This document shows, piece by piece, positions 1 through 9,082 of a stretch of 36,807 nt of DNA. How positions within the stretch are numbered: position 1 is the first letter of the stretch; each line of letters opens with the position of its first letter. This DNA comes from Bacteroidales bacterium (GTDB taxonomy: Bacteria > Bacteroidota > Bacteroidia > Bacteroidales > UBA932). The notes beneath the pieces are model-generated. The model searched no databases, was not told where the DNA came from, and was given only the letters and a program-made list of their open reading frames with translations. Where the stretch lies: contig JAKSJO010000024.1 of NCBI GenBank assembly GCA_024398125.1, positions 1 to 36,807 on the forward strand, in the 5' to 3' direction. Both the position numbers and the translations under genes were made by a program.

Positions 1-1272
1 CTCAACCACTGGGATTGGTTCCCTTCATTCTCTGCAGGTTGGAGAATCGACAAGGAGAACTTCTTCAACGTAAGCCCAGACAAGATCAGCCTTCTCAAGC
101 TCCGTGCAAGCTACGGTATCCTCGGTAACGAGAACATCGGTGAGTACCAGTACATGGACACCATGGTACGCGGAAACTACACCTACAGCTTCGGTGGCAA
201 CAAGGTTACCGGTTCAGCGGTTTCAAACTATGTCAACGAGGCTATCCACTGGGAGAAGAAGAAGACCCTCGACGTAGGTTTCGACCTCGGTCTCTTCAAC
301 AGCAGACTCGAGATCAACGGTGACTACTACCGTGCGACTTCCGAGGACCTTCTGTACAGCGTGGCAGTCCCTGCCGAGGCTGGTGTCACCAACGGTACCG
401 TAACCATGAATGCGGCTACCATGATCAACAGCGGCTTCGAGCTTGCAGCGGCATATCATAACTATGACAACGCTCTCAAGTACGACATCTCCGGCAACAT
501 CACCATCCCGCAGAACAGGGTTACCTCTCTCGGTGTATCAGGTGAAGGCCGTACCGACGGTTTCTGCCGCACCGAGGTCGGAAAGGAAGTCGGCCAGTTC
601 TATGGTTATGTATATGACGGCATCTTCCAGAGCCAGTCAGAGATCGACAACAACACCAATGCAGAGGGCAAGCATGTGAACCAGAACGGTGCGCAGCCAG
701 GCGATGTCCGCTACATCGACGTCAATGGTGACGGCGAGATCACCGACAAGGACCGCGACTTCATCGGCAACGGTATGGCAAAGGTCAACTACGGTCTCAG
801 CTTCCGTCTCGAATACAAGGGCTTCGACCTCAGCGTCGCTACATTCGGTGCTGCCGGTTTCAAGGTTCTCGACTATGTCGACATGACTCTCCGCGGATCT
901 TACGGCGCAACCAACAAGAGCACCGAGCTCATGAACGCATGGACTCCTCAGAACCCTAGCACCACTACCCCACGCGTAGCATACAAGGCTGAGGGTTCAG
1001 TGACCAACGACCTCTTCTCTTCACGTTTCCTCCAGAACGGTAACTACTGGAAGATCTCCAACGTAGAGTTTGGTTACAACTTCAAGGACGAACTGTTCAA
1101 CGGAATCATCTCAGGCGCACGCCTCTACATCTCCGCTCAGAACATCGCAACCCTTACCAAGTACAGAGGTTACAACATCGACTTCGCAGGCGGTGCTTTC
1201 ACTCCTGGTTACAACTACTGTTCATACCCAACCCCTATGACAGTGATGTTCGGTGCTAAGCTTTCATTCTAA
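1..1272 (+). CDS. SusC-like TonB-dependent outer-membrane receptor, C-terminal part
   Basis: The reading frame is open from the first base, so this is the last 423 residues of a gene that begins outside the window. Near the start it has the FPSFSAGW segment typical of SusC/RagA barrels. Alternating aromatic beta-strand segments follow (for example YGLSFRLEYKGFDLS), and the protein ends in AKLSF with the terminal aromatic residue used for outer-membrane barrel insertion. SusC proteins import oligosaccharides across the outer membrane with TonB energy, capped by the SusD lipoprotein encoded 30 bases downstream. The adjacent GH43 gene suggests an arabinan or arabinoxylan substrate; that is inference. 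The plug and carboxypeptidase-like N-terminus cannot be seen. Confidence 0.95.
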   Translation, partial: LNHWDWFPSFSAGWRIDKENFFNVSPDKISLLKLRASYGILGNENIGEYQYMDTMVRGNYTYSFGGNKVTGSAVSNYVNEAIHWEKKKTLDVGFDLGLFNSRLEINGDYYRATSEDLLYSVAVPAEAGVTNGTVTMNAATMINSGFELAAAYHNYDNALKYDISGNITIPQNRVTSLGVSGEGRTDGFCRTEVGKEVGQFYGYVYDGIFQSQSEIDNNTNAEGKHVNQNGAQPGDVRYIDVNGDGEITDKDRDFIGNGMAKVNYGLSFRLEYKGFDLSVATFGAAGFKVLDYVDMTLRGSYGATNKSTELMNAWTPQNPSTTTPRVAYKAEGSVTNDLFSSRFLQNGNYWKISNVEFGYNFKDELFNGIISGARLYISAQNIATLTKYRGYNIDFAGGAFTPGYNYCSYPTPMTVMFGAKLSF

Positions 1273-1302
1273 GAAGTCCAACCAGAATAAAAACAAGAAC
1301 AA

Positions 1303-3027
1303 ATGAAAAAGATCAATATACTTCTGGGAGCCCTCGCGATTGTATGCGGAATGTCGTCTTGCAGCAAGGCACTTGACGTCAAGAACCCTAACAACCAGAC
1401 GACTTATGACTTCGGCGCAACCGAATCAGACCTCAAGGAGGCTCTCGTAGCATGCTACAACAGAATCCGTCTCGAGGGTACATTCGCCCGCGTAGGATAC
1501 ACCATGGACGCTGTCCGCGGTGACGAGGTATGGAATGCATCACAGATCTGGTATCTTCCATACGACAACCTCAATGTAGCCAACACGGATGAAATCGGCT
1601 GCCAGTGGATCTGGCGCGACTGCTTCCATGTAGTCAACCGCTGCAACTTCATCATCACCAAGATCGACAACGCAAAGGTCTCTGAGAAGGCTTACAACGA
1701 GATCAAGGGTCAGGCACTGTTCCTCAGAGGACTTGCTTACTATGAGCTCGCTACTTACTATCAGAGCGTTCCTATCTTCAATGACTACAACCAGTATTCT
1801 TCACTCGAGACCATGTTCGCCCCAAACCAGAGCCAGGACGCTGTTCTTGACCAGGCTGAATCTGATTTCCAGGAGGCTTTGGCAATGCTCCCTAGCCGTG
1901 ACGCAGGCGGCGAGTTCGCAAAGGGCCGCGCCACCAACGGTGCAGCTGCCGGATATCTTGCACGTACATACATGTTCCGTCACAAGTATGCCGATGCACT
2001 TGTTCTCCTCAAGGACATCATCAACGGCAAGTACGGTCATTATGAGCTCATGGCAGACTTCGGTGCAAACTTCATGGAAGGCAGCCAGTATGAGAACAAT
2101 GCAGAGAGCCTCTTCGAAGTACAGTTCATGGATCATGACCAGCAGGGACCTGATGAGGAGTGGACTCCTGTAAACATCAGCTCAAACGCTTCTCAGGGCC
2201 ACGCTGTAGAAAGCAACTACGGTCCAAGCGAGTATGGCAGCTGGGGTGACCTCGCAGCAGCAGACTGGCTCTACGAGCTCTTCAAGTCAGAGCGCTGCAC
2301 CGACGGCAAGCTCGATCCACGTCTCTACTGGACACTCAGCACCTATGAGGCTGAATACGACTCATACACTGGAACCAAGACTGCAGCTTATCCTGCAGGA
2401 GACCCTCGCAAGAACGAGCTCTATTGCAATGCTATCACCGCTACTCCTGTATCCAACCCTACAAACGGCGGTATTCCTGTTGCAAAGTTCACCAACGCAC
2501 GTCTCGGTATCAGCGACAAGATCGTCACCGGTCTTCACTGCGGAATCAACCTCCGTATGATGCGATACTCAGATGTTCTTCTCCGCGCCGCAGAGTGCGA
2601 GAACGAGCTGAACGGTCCTACCGCCGATGCCATCAACTGGATCAACCAGGTACGCAAGCGTGCAGCTCTTTCTGAGCTCAAGCTCTCTGACTTCCCTACC
2701 GCTGACGCTCTGTTCGAGCAGATCGCCAATGTAGAGCGTCCAAAGGAGTTCGGTTGCGAGAATGGCCGTGGTATCGACCTCATCCGCTGGGGATTCTTCT
2801 ACAGCCAGGATCGTCTCAACCAGATCATTGCCCACAGCTCATTCAACGCAGCAGGAAGCAGTGACTCTTCAATCAGCTACTACAAGCCAGGACACGAGTA
2901 CTTCCCTATCTTCCAGGGTACACTTGACGCAAATCCTAGCCTGACTGGAAACTCTGCAAACGACAATCATGACAATGCCGAGGAGTTCTTCGCAGCAGGA
3001 TACAAGGTTCGTCCTGTAGTAAAGTAA
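1303..3027 (+). CDS. SusD/RagB-family glycan-binding lipoprotein
   Basis: This 574-residue protein has a lipoprotein signal peptide with the lipobox ending at Cys20 (GMSSC). The SusD N-terminal region follows, with the helical motif around GQALFLRGLAYYELATYY (residues about 138-155). Further on are the RLDPRLYW-like segment (KLDPRLYWTLS) and a C-terminal region containing INWINQVRKRAAL and ERPKEFGCENGRGIDLIRWG, all typical of the family. SusD proteins sit on the cell surface and close the SusC barrel as a lid. The gene lies 30 bases after the SusC stop, so the two form one operon. A strong hairpin with a T-run follows the stop, which should make SusCD mRNA more abundant than the downstream enzyme. 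Confidence 0.96.
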   Translation: MKKINILLGALAIVCGMSSCSKALDVKNPNNQTTYDFGATESDLKEALVACYNRIRLEGTFARVGYTMDAVRGDEVWNASQIWYLPYDNLNVANTDEIGCQWIWRDCFHVVNRCNFIITKIDNAKVSEKAYNEIKGQALFLRGLAYYELATYYQSVPIFNDYNQYSSLETMFAPNQSQDAVLDQAESDFQEALAMLPSRDAGGEFAKGRATNGAAAGYLARTYMFRHKYADALVLLKDIINGKYGHYELMADFGANFMEGSQYENNAESLFEVQFMDHDQQGPDEEWTPVNISSNASQGHAVESNYGPSEYGSWGDLAAADWLYELFKSERCTDGKLDPRLYWTLSTYEAEYDSYTGTKTAAYPAGDPRKNELYCNAITATPVSNPTNGGIPVAKFTNARLGISDKIVTGLHCGINLRMMRYSDVLLRAAECENELNGPTADAINWINQVRKRAALSELKLSDFPTADALFEQIANVERPKEFGCENGRGIDLIRWGFFYSQDRLNQIIAHSSFNAAGSSDSSISYYKPGHEYFPIFQGTLDANPSLTGNSANDNHDNAEEFFAAGYKVRPVVK

Positions 3028-3043
3028 ATAATTCCTATATTTA

Positions 3044-3082
3044 CAGGGGCGAAGGAATTGGCTTCGCCCCTGTTTCTTTTTT
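3044..3082 (+). terminator. Intrinsic terminator or attenuator after susD
   Basis: An 11-base-pair perfect stem (3044-3054 with 3062-3072, arms caggggcgaag and cttcgcccctg) with a 7-base loop is followed by the T-rich run 3073-3082. It ends directly at the first possible ATG of the GH43 gene. It can terminate SusCD transcription, or let part of it through. Confidence 0.85.
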
Positions 3083-3091
3083 ATGAGTGCT

Positions 3092-5020
3092 ATGAAATAC
3101 ACCAGCAAGATCATCAAGGCTTTTGCAGCAGCTGTCGCAATGATGGCTGTCAGCTGCGGAGAACCTGAACCTAATCCTACTCCTCAGCCTGGGCCTGACC
3201 CGACTCCCCAAGACAAGGTCATTGTAGCAAATCCAACAGTCTCGAACATCGAGTCTGGCAGCGCTACTGTGAAGTCGAGCACTGAACTCAATGCTTCTGA
3301 GATATCGATGAAGGGTTTCGTATATTCGCTGCAGGAGAATCCTACAATGTCTGCCTCAAGGAAGGATGTGGACGGACCGGATTTCACTGCGACCATCGAT
3401 GGTCTCAAGGGCGGTCAGACTTATCATGTCAGGGCTTTTGTAATGGCTTCCGGCAAGACCACCTACTCGGATGATGTCAGCTTCGACACTCCAAAGTCAG
3501 GCAATCTGGACGACTATGCTGCTCCAGCACAAAAGGACGACTATCGCAGTATTGCAGATTGGAGCAAGCGTGGTGAGTGGAACCTTGCAAACGTTCATGA
3601 CCCGTCAGTCGTACTCGCCGACGATGGATACTATTACATGTACCAGACTGACGCATCATACGGAAATGCTCATGATGGACATGGTCATTTCCATGGACGC
3701 CGTTCGAAGGATCTCATCAATTGGGAGTATCTCGGTGCCACCATGCAGTCTGCACCGTCATGGCTACTCGAAAAATGCAATGAGTTCCGCAGCGAACTCG
3801 GTCTCCCTGCCATCACCGAGCCTCAGTACGGCTATTGGGCACCTTGTGTACGCAAAGTGAAAGTAGGTGGACAGACAATCTACAGGATGTACTATTCAAT
3901 CATCCTGGACAACTACATCGGCAACGGAAAGCCTGTTTCAACCGCCTTTGACGGAACCTGGACCGAAAGAGCATTCATCGGTGTCATGGAAACTGCAGAT
4001 CCTGCCGATAACGGCAGCTGGGAGGACAAGGGCTTTGTGATCTGCTCATCGTCGGATCTCGGCAAAAACTGGAAGCGCAGCAATCAGTCCGACTGGAATG
4101 GCTACTTCAAGTTCAACGCCATCGACCCTTCATACATAGTCACCCCTGAAGGCGAGCATTGGCTGATCTATGGCAGCTGGCACAGCGGAATCGCTGCTGT
4201 CGAGCTTGATCCTGAGACCGGCAAGACCAAGGCCGAACTCCCTTCCCCTTGGGGCACAGCCGACGAGATCGCCCCTTACGGCAAGATGATCGAGAGCCGC
4301 GGTGGACGCTGGCAGGGATCAGAGGGTCCAGAGATCATCTATCGCAATGGTTTCTATTATCTCTTCGTAGCATACGATGAACTCAGCGTTGCATATAACA
4401 CCCGTGTTCTCCGTTCCGAGAACGTCGACGGCCCATACGTTGACATCAACGGTGCCAGCGCGATAGGTCTGGGACAGGCCTACCCTATCGTTACCCATCC
4501 TTACAAGTTCGGCAACAGCAATGGCTGGGTTGGCATCAGTCACTGTGCCGTATTCGATGACGGCAACGACAACTGGTTCTACTGTTCACAGGCCCGTTTC
4601 CCTGAGAATGGAGGCGGCAATGCCCCTAATGCTGTAATGCTCGGACATGTCCGCAGGATTGTATGGACGGAAGATGGTTGGCCTCTGGTTCTCCCTGAGC
4701 GCTACGGAGCCGTCCCTCAGATAGAGATTTCCGAAAATGAGATTGCCGGCGAGTGGGAGCACATCGACCTCTCGTATGCGTACAGAGAGCAGAAGGTTTC
4801 TTCAAAGATGAGCTTCGGAGCTGATGGAAAGATCAGCGACGGTCCATGGAAGGGTTCTACATGGGCATTCGACTCGGCGAAGAACATCGTAAAGGTTTCC
4901 AATGGTGTCACACTGTACGTCAGCCGCGAGTGCGACTGGGAATCTTCTCCTCGCAAGGCCACGCTTGTCTACGCAGCCACCGGAAAGAACAAGACATATT
5001 GGGGAAAGGCTGTAAAGTAG
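3092..5020 (+). CDS. GH43 arabinanase-family lipoprotein with FN3-like domain
   Basis: The predicted product is a 642-residue secreted lipoprotein (lipobox ending AVSC) with a Pro-rich linker of PNPTPQPGPDPTP type, an FN3-like domain (about residues 45-130) and a five-bladed GH43 catalytic domain. The three GH43 acidic residues are visible: Asp170 in VHDPSV (base), Asp345 in AIDPSYI (pKa modulator) and Glu411 in SEGPEI (acid). The last 90 residues resemble the beta-rich C-terminal domain of extracellular endo-alpha-1,5-L-arabinanases. Its likely job is cutting arabinan at the cell surface for the SusCD pair upstream. The start at 3092 gives a normal signal peptide; an ATG at 3083 touches the terminator T-run and is less likely. 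Xylosidase or arabinofuranosidase activity is the main alternative. Confidence 0.9.
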   Translation: MKYTSKIIKAFAAAVAMMAVSCGEPEPNPTPQPGPDPTPQDKVIVANPTVSNIESGSATVKSSTELNASEISMKGFVYSLQENPTMSASRKDVDGPDFTATIDGLKGGQTYHVRAFVMASGKTTYSDDVSFDTPKSGNLDDYAAPAQKDDYRSIADWSKRGEWNLANVHDPSVVLADDGYYYMYQTDASYGNAHDGHGHFHGRRSKDLINWEYLGATMQSAPSWLLEKCNEFRSELGLPAITEPQYGYWAPCVRKVKVGGQTIYRMYYSIILDNYIGNGKPVSTAFDGTWTERAFIGVMETADPADNGSWEDKGFVICSSSDLGKNWKRSNQSDWNGYFKFNAIDPSYIVTPEGEHWLIYGSWHSGIAAVELDPETGKTKAELPSPWGTADEIAPYGKMIESRGGRWQGSEGPEIIYRNGFYYLFVAYDELSVAYNTRVLRSENVDGPYVDINGASAIGLGQAYPIVTHPYKFGNSNGWVGISHCAVFDDGNDNWFYCSQARFPENGGGNAPNAVMLGHVRRIVWTEDGWPLVLPERYGAVPQIEISENEIAGEWEHIDLSYAYREQKVSSKMSFGADGKISDGPWKGSTWAFDSAKNIVKVSNGVTLYVSRECDWESSPRKATLVYAATGKNKTYWGKAVK

Positions 5021-5043
5021 CCTGTTCTTGCAATCATTGGAAG

Positions 5044-5075
5044 AAAGCCTGTCAGAGCCTGACGGGCTTTTTTTC
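5044..5075 (+). terminator. Intrinsic terminator after the GH43 gene
   Basis: A 10-base-pair stem with one G-T pair (5045-5054 with 5060-5069) and a 5-base loop is followed by a T-run (5068-5074). It closes the SusCD-GH43 unit. Confidence 0.88.
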
Positions 5076-5121
5076 GTTTAAAAGAAGGTGATACTCTGCC
5101 AAAATGACTATATTTATGGTG

Positions 5122-6201
5122 ATGGAAACAACTGTCAGGAAGATTAAGGTGATAGGACTGATGTCGGGAACTTCTCTCGACGGTCTTGATATGTGCCTCG
5201 TTGACTTCATGTATGACGGGCGATGGAATTATACGATCGATCGGACTGGAAGCGTGGGTTTTCCGGATTGGCTCAGGAAACAATTAGCCGATGCCCAGAA
5301 CATGACAGCCGCCGAATTCGCCCTGCTTCATACCCGGTATGGACATTTCATGGGCAGATCCGTGGCAATGTTCATCAAGGCAATCGGAATCAAGCCTGAT
5401 CTCATAGCGTCTCACGGCCAGACCGTATTCCACCAGCCTGAAATCGGTTTCACCTCACAGATCGGTTCAGGCGCAGCCATTGCCGCCGAGACCGGCATTG
5501 ACTGCGTGTGTGATTTCAGGACTACAGATGTAGCTCTTGGAGGTCAGGGGGCTCCCCTTGTGCCGATTGGTGACAAGGTACTGTTCGGCAAATACTCTTC
5601 ATGTCTGAACCTGGGAGGCTTCTCGAACATTTCGTACGCGAATGAAGACGGTTCCAGAGCAGCATTCGATATCTCTCCGGTCAATTATGTACTCAATCAT
5701 TACACAAGGAAGATCGGGCTCGAGTTTGACCGGGATGGAGAGATAGCGCGCAGCGGACAGATAACCAATGACCTTCTTCATGCTCTTGACGGACTTGGGT
5801 TCTACAAAGAAACAGGCCCGAAGTCGCTTGGAAGAGAATGGGTTGAAGCCGAGGTATTTCCTTTGATAGATTCATATGAGCTAGACACAGCGGATATCCT
5901 GGCTACTTTCTGCGAACATGTTGCGCATCAGATCTGCGCAAAGGCTCCTGAAGGCGAAGTGCTGACAACTGGCGGCGGCGCCTTGAACACATACCTGATT
6001 GAAAGAATGCAATCATGCGCCGGTGACAGGACGGTCTTCGTTATCCCTGACAGGCAGACGATCAACTTTAAGGAAGCTCTTGTATTCGCACTTCTAGGTG
6101 CAATGTATGTTTGGGATATGCCTGGTTGTCTGAGCAGCGTAACAGGAGCACGCATTGACAACATTGGAGGGTGCCTCTACAAGGCTCCCAAATGCAGATG
6201 A
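5122..6201 (+). CDS. anmK: Anhydro-N-acetylmuramic acid kinase
   Basis: AnmK phosphorylates and opens 1,6-anhydro-MurNAc to MurNAc-6-phosphate in cytoplasmic murein recycling. The 359-residue length fits the family. The actin-like ATPase motifs are present in order: VIGLMSGTSLDGLD near the N-terminus, ASHGQTVFHQP, DFRTTDVALGGQGAPLVP, NLGGFSNIS and TTGGGALNTYLIERM. I chose the third in-frame ATG because it puts MSGTS near residue 14, as in known AnmK proteins; ATGs at 5104 and 5116 are also possible. A TATATTTA element lies at 5109-5116. The stop overlaps the start of the next gene (ATGA), so the two are probably co-translated. Confidence 0.95.
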   Translation: METTVRKIKVIGLMSGTSLDGLDMCLVDFMYDGRWNYTIDRTGSVGFPDWLRKQLADAQNMTAAEFALLHTRYGHFMGRSVAMFIKAIGIKPDLIASHGQTVFHQPEIGFTSQIGSGAAIAAETGIDCVCDFRTTDVALGGQGAPLVPIGDKVLFGKYSSCLNLGGFSNISYANEDGSRAAFDISPVNYVLNHYTRKIGLEFDRDGEIARSGQITNDLLHALDGLGFYKETGPKSLGREWVEAEVFPLIDSYELDTADILATFCEHVAHQICAKAPEGEVLTTGGGALNTYLIERMQSCAGDRTVFVIPDRQTINFKEALVFALLGAMYVWDMPGCLSSVTGARIDNIGGCLYKAPKCR

Positions 6202-7484
6202 TTCACATGAAAACTTCTATCAAGACATTTTTCCTAGCGGCTGCATTGCTTGCGCCAGGTTCTTTGACAGCCCAGACTGTGCACTGCATAGTGACCAATC
6301 CTTCGGAAGACACATCAAGTTCGATGAAGGTCAGCTGGTGCAGCGAGATACCTGGCACTTATGTCGCAGTCAGGCCCGTTGCGGACCTGAAGACCAGTCC
6401 ATGGAATGTTCACCCGGAAATGGAAGATAGCTGCACTGTCTACGACGGCAATCCGTCCAGGATGGCAGACGGGACGAACTTCAACGAGAGTGCGGTATTC
6501 CTCAAATGCGGCGCAACACTGACATCCCTGAAGAAAGACACTGAATACAGTTACCATATCTGCGGAAAAGATGGTCAGATTCTCTCCGATGAATATGTTT
6601 TCAAGACCTCCGGAGCCAGGAAATGGTCCGCGACCATCATTTCGGACTTCCACAGCTATACTCCCATTCCCGCCAGGCTCGCCAGCGCGTCCGCGCTCGA
6701 GTCGACCATAAGGGATTTCGACCCCTCGACCGACTGGATACTGCATCTCGGCGACGTGACGGCATGGGGAGGCAGCCATTCACTCTGGAGGACCATGTAC
6801 GCGGAACCGATGTTCTCCAAGGCCATGGTCGCAGGCCTGAACGGCAACCACGACAACATGACCAGGACAAACGGCCAGAGCGGAGATTTCTTCCGCTACG
6901 CGAACTATCTGCCGGCCAACGGCTACGGTGACCAGAACGGCATATGCTACCATTTCATGTACTCGGACGTGCTGTTCATCATGCTCAACAGCGAGGCGAT
7001 GAAGACGGACGAGGGTCTCAAGGAGGCACAGGACTGGGTCAGGAAAGTCATAGCAGACTGCAGGGAGAGCAGGCACAAGCCATCATTCATTGTTGTCTGC
7101 GAGCACTACCAGTGGTTCTACGGCAAGGACGGGGCTTTTTCTCAGTTCTCAAGATGGAACACACTCTTCGACGAACTCGGCGTTGACCTTGCCCTCGGTG
7201 CGAACAACCACATATACGTCCGCAGTAACCCTATAAAGAATGGCAAGACAGTCGGAGCAAAGAAAGGAACCGTATACCTCCAGACCAGTTCTTCCGATAA
7301 TGAACGCGGTGAAGGAATGGATGAAAATGTAACCTATAATGCCGAGCTGATAGCGAGCCGCTGGACCGAAGGAGGCAAGACAATCAGTGGACTTGATATG
7401 AAGGTCAGTCCGAGAAAGATTGTAATCTACCTCATCGACAGATATGGAAACGTCCAGGACAACGTTGTAATCCCTAGGAAATAA
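6198..7484 (+). CDS. Secreted metallophosphoesterase with purple-acid-phosphatase-like N-domain
   Basis: This 428-residue protein has a signal peptide ending near SLTAQ, an N-terminal FN3-like domain of the purple acid phosphatase type (about residues 30-130) and a calcineurin-like metallophosphoesterase domain. Visible metal-site motifs are ISDFH (D-x-H), LHLGDV (GD), GLNGNHDN (GNHD) and VVCEHYQW (the later His). The last family motif, normally GHxH, reads GANNHIY, so one of the two His residues is missing. The ATG at 6198 overlaps the anmK stop; an ATG at 6207 starts directly at the signal peptide and is an alternative. The substrate is unknown; periplasmic phosphomonoesterase or nucleotide hydrolase activity is plausible. 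Confidence 0.87.
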   Translation: MIHMKTSIKTFFLAAALLAPGSLTAQTVHCIVTNPSEDTSSSMKVSWCSEIPGTYVAVRPVADLKTSPWNVHPEMEDSCTVYDGNPSRMADGTNFNESAVFLKCGATLTSLKKDTEYSYHICGKDGQILSDEYVFKTSGARKWSATIISDFHSYTPIPARLASASALESTIRDFDPSTDWILHLGDVTAWGGSHSLWRTMYAEPMFSKAMVAGLNGNHDNMTRTNGQSGDFFRYANYLPANGYGDQNGICYHFMYSDVLFIMLNSEAMKTDEGLKEAQDWVRKVIADCRESRHKPSFIVVCEHYQWFYGKDGAFSQFSRWNTLFDELGVDLALGANNHIYVRSNPIKNGKTVGAKKGTVYLQTSSSDNERGEGMDENVTYNAELIASRWTEGGKTISGLDMKVSPRKIVIYLIDRYGNVQDNVVIPRK

Positions 7485-7545
7485 GAAGCTGCTTTGAAAT
7501 AGTTTTTTGTAGATTTACAGCATTACCACACAAACTGATACCCAG

Positions 7546-8397
7546 ATGATAAAAGACATCGCACACATCGCCTTGAACCCATTGGACATGGACAAGAGCG
7601 TAGAGTTCTTCCAGAACGTATTCGGATGGAAGAAAGCATTCGAACTTCATCACGACAATGGTGATCCATGGATCGTTTACATGAAGATCTGCAAGGGACA
7701 TTTCCTTGAGCTTTTCTATGACGGAATCAACGACCGTGACTACGCTTTCGACTTCAAGAAGACCGGCTACAATCACCTTTGTGTCACCGTCGGTGATATA
7801 CGCAAGACTCTTCAGGAAATCTACGAGAAGGGCTACATCGACTCCCCTGAACCTGAGATCGAGAAGAGCAAGTGCAAGAACCTCTGGCTCTACGACCCTG
7901 ACGGAAACGGCATCGAACTCCAGGAATACACTCCGGAGTGCACCCAGATGCAGAGCAACGAGGCTCCATACGAGTTCGGTCGTGAGGGCTATGTCGGCAT
8001 CGGTCATGCGTGCTTCGTATGCAAGGATATCGAGGCTTCCCTTGACTTCTACTGCAACAAGCTTGGAATGAAGCTCGTCGGCATCCAGGACAACGACGAA
8101 GGCAAGCCATGGCTCCACTATGTCCGCATCGCTGACGGTGTCTATCTCGAGCTTATTCCTGATGGCGAAGGCGAAAACCCTAACCTCGGCTGGAATTCAC
8201 GCGGCTTCAACCACCTCTGCGTAGAGACCGACAACCTTCTCGAGGATGTAGAGCGCCTCAGATCGATCGGCGTAGAGATCGACCAGGAGCCAAAGACCGC
8301 AGCTGACCTTAACTGGCAGGCCTGGATCCACGATCCAGACGGCAACAAGATCGAGCTCATGATGATCCATCCAGATTCACCACAGGCAAAGGCATAA
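7546..8397 (+). CDS. Tandem VOC (glyoxalase-fold) metalloprotein
   Basis: The 283-residue protein contains two complete VOC modules and no signal peptide, so it is cytoplasmic. Domain 1 (about 1-128) has the metal-ligand set His in DIAHIAL, Glu in FLELFY, His in YNHLCV and Glu in NGIELQEY. Domain 2 (about 143-275) repeats it with GIGHACF, VYLELIP, FNHLCVE and NKIELMMI. Both sites therefore look intact. VOC proteins include glyoxalase I, extradiol dioxygenases and methylmalonyl-CoA epimerases, and sequence alone does not decide which. It starts 61 bases after the phosphoesterase gene. A VOC lipoprotein gene follows after 5 bases, so those two form an operon. Confidence 0.88.
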   Translation: MIKDIAHIALNPLDMDKSVEFFQNVFGWKKAFELHHDNGDPWIVYMKICKGHFLELFYDGINDRDYAFDFKKTGYNHLCVTVGDIRKTLQEIYEKGYIDSPEPEIEKSKCKNLWLYDPDGNGIELQEYTPECTQMQSNEAPYEFGREGYVGIGHACFVCKDIEASLDFYCNKLGMKLVGIQDNDEGKPWLHYVRIADGVYLELIPDGEGENPNLGWNSRGFNHLCVETDNLLEDVERLRSIGVEIDQEPKTAADLNWQAWIHDPDGNKIELMMIHPDSPQAKA

Positions 8398-8402
8398 CGA
8401 TT

Positions 8403-9032
8403 ATGAAGAAGATATTCCTTACAGGCATGATTGCAGCGATGGCTTTCGCATCATGTACCAACAGCACTCCTGCTGCGACTGAAACCGCAGACCCGCTCCA
8501 GACAAGCGACCCTGAACTCTGGGCCGCTCAGAACCAGAAGCTCGAGCTCAAGGCTGACCGCGGTGTAATGGAGAATCCGCTTGACCTCAATGGCTTTATC
8601 CAGATTGCAATCATCGTGGAAGACATCGAGGCAGCAGCCCGTGAATGGTCACAGCTTCTCAATGTCCCTATGCCGGAAATTACCTATTTCCAGACTGTGG
8701 AGACCGCTTCGCCGGATGTGATGTACTATGGCAAGAACTACAAGTTCGGACTGAAGCTCGCATCGATCATGGCTCCTCAGGGATTCATCATCGAGCTGCA
8801 TCAGATTCTTGACGACAATCCAAGCACATACAACGAGTTCATCAAGGAGCACGGCTATGGCGTGCATCACCTTGGCTTCGCAGTCGGCGACCGTCGCGAT
8901 GCAGTTGTGAACGAACTTATCGAGCGCGGCTATCCAAAGCGCGTCGAGCACTTCTATGACGGAGGAAGCTGGACCTTGATCGACAGTGAGCAGTCGCTTG
9001 GTGTCAACCTGAACATCAAGCCTCATATGTAG
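8403..9032 (+). CDS. VOC-domain lipoprotein
   Basis: This is a 209-residue protein with a clear lipoprotein signal (MKKIFLTGMIAAMAFASC, Cys18) followed by a Thr/Ala-rich linker and one VOC domain from about residue 60. The first metal-ligand position is Gln in GFIQIAI, the second Glu in FIIELHQ, the third His in GVHHLGF. The last is Asn or absent in LGVNLNI, so metal binding may differ from the cytoplasmic partner. Export of a VOC domain is uncommon. The 5-base gap from the tandem VOC gene implies co-transcription and a shared pathway, perhaps the same substrate class handled in two compartments. The function is unknown. Confidence 0.85.
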   Translation: MKKIFLTGMIAAMAFASCTNSTPAATETADPLQTSDPELWAAQNQKLELKADRGVMENPLDLNGFIQIAIIVEDIEAAAREWSQLLNVPMPEITYFQTVETASPDVMYYGKNYKFGLKLASIMAPQGFIIELHQILDDNPSTYNEFIKEHGYGVHHLGFAVGDRRDAVVNELIERGYPKRVEHFYDGGSWTLIDSEQSLGVNLNIKPHM

Positions 9033-9039
9033 GAAACAA

Positions 9040-9071
9040 TAAACGCCATCTCTTTTCCGAGATGGCGTTTA
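9040..9071. terminator. Hairpin between convergent genes
   Basis: A 13-base-pair perfect stem (9040-9052 with 9059-9071) with loop ttttcc lies between the VOC lipoprotein (plus) and the small gene at 9083-9262 (minus). There is no long T-run on either side; the minus strand continues with ttgtttcc. It probably ends transcription from both sides. Confidence 0.7.
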
Positions 9072-9082
9072 CTGTTGATGAA

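Noticed and set aside
7474-8118. A 214-codon minus-strand frame opposite the tandem VOC gene
   Set aside because: It mirrors a gene with two intact metal sites and the product has no family features.
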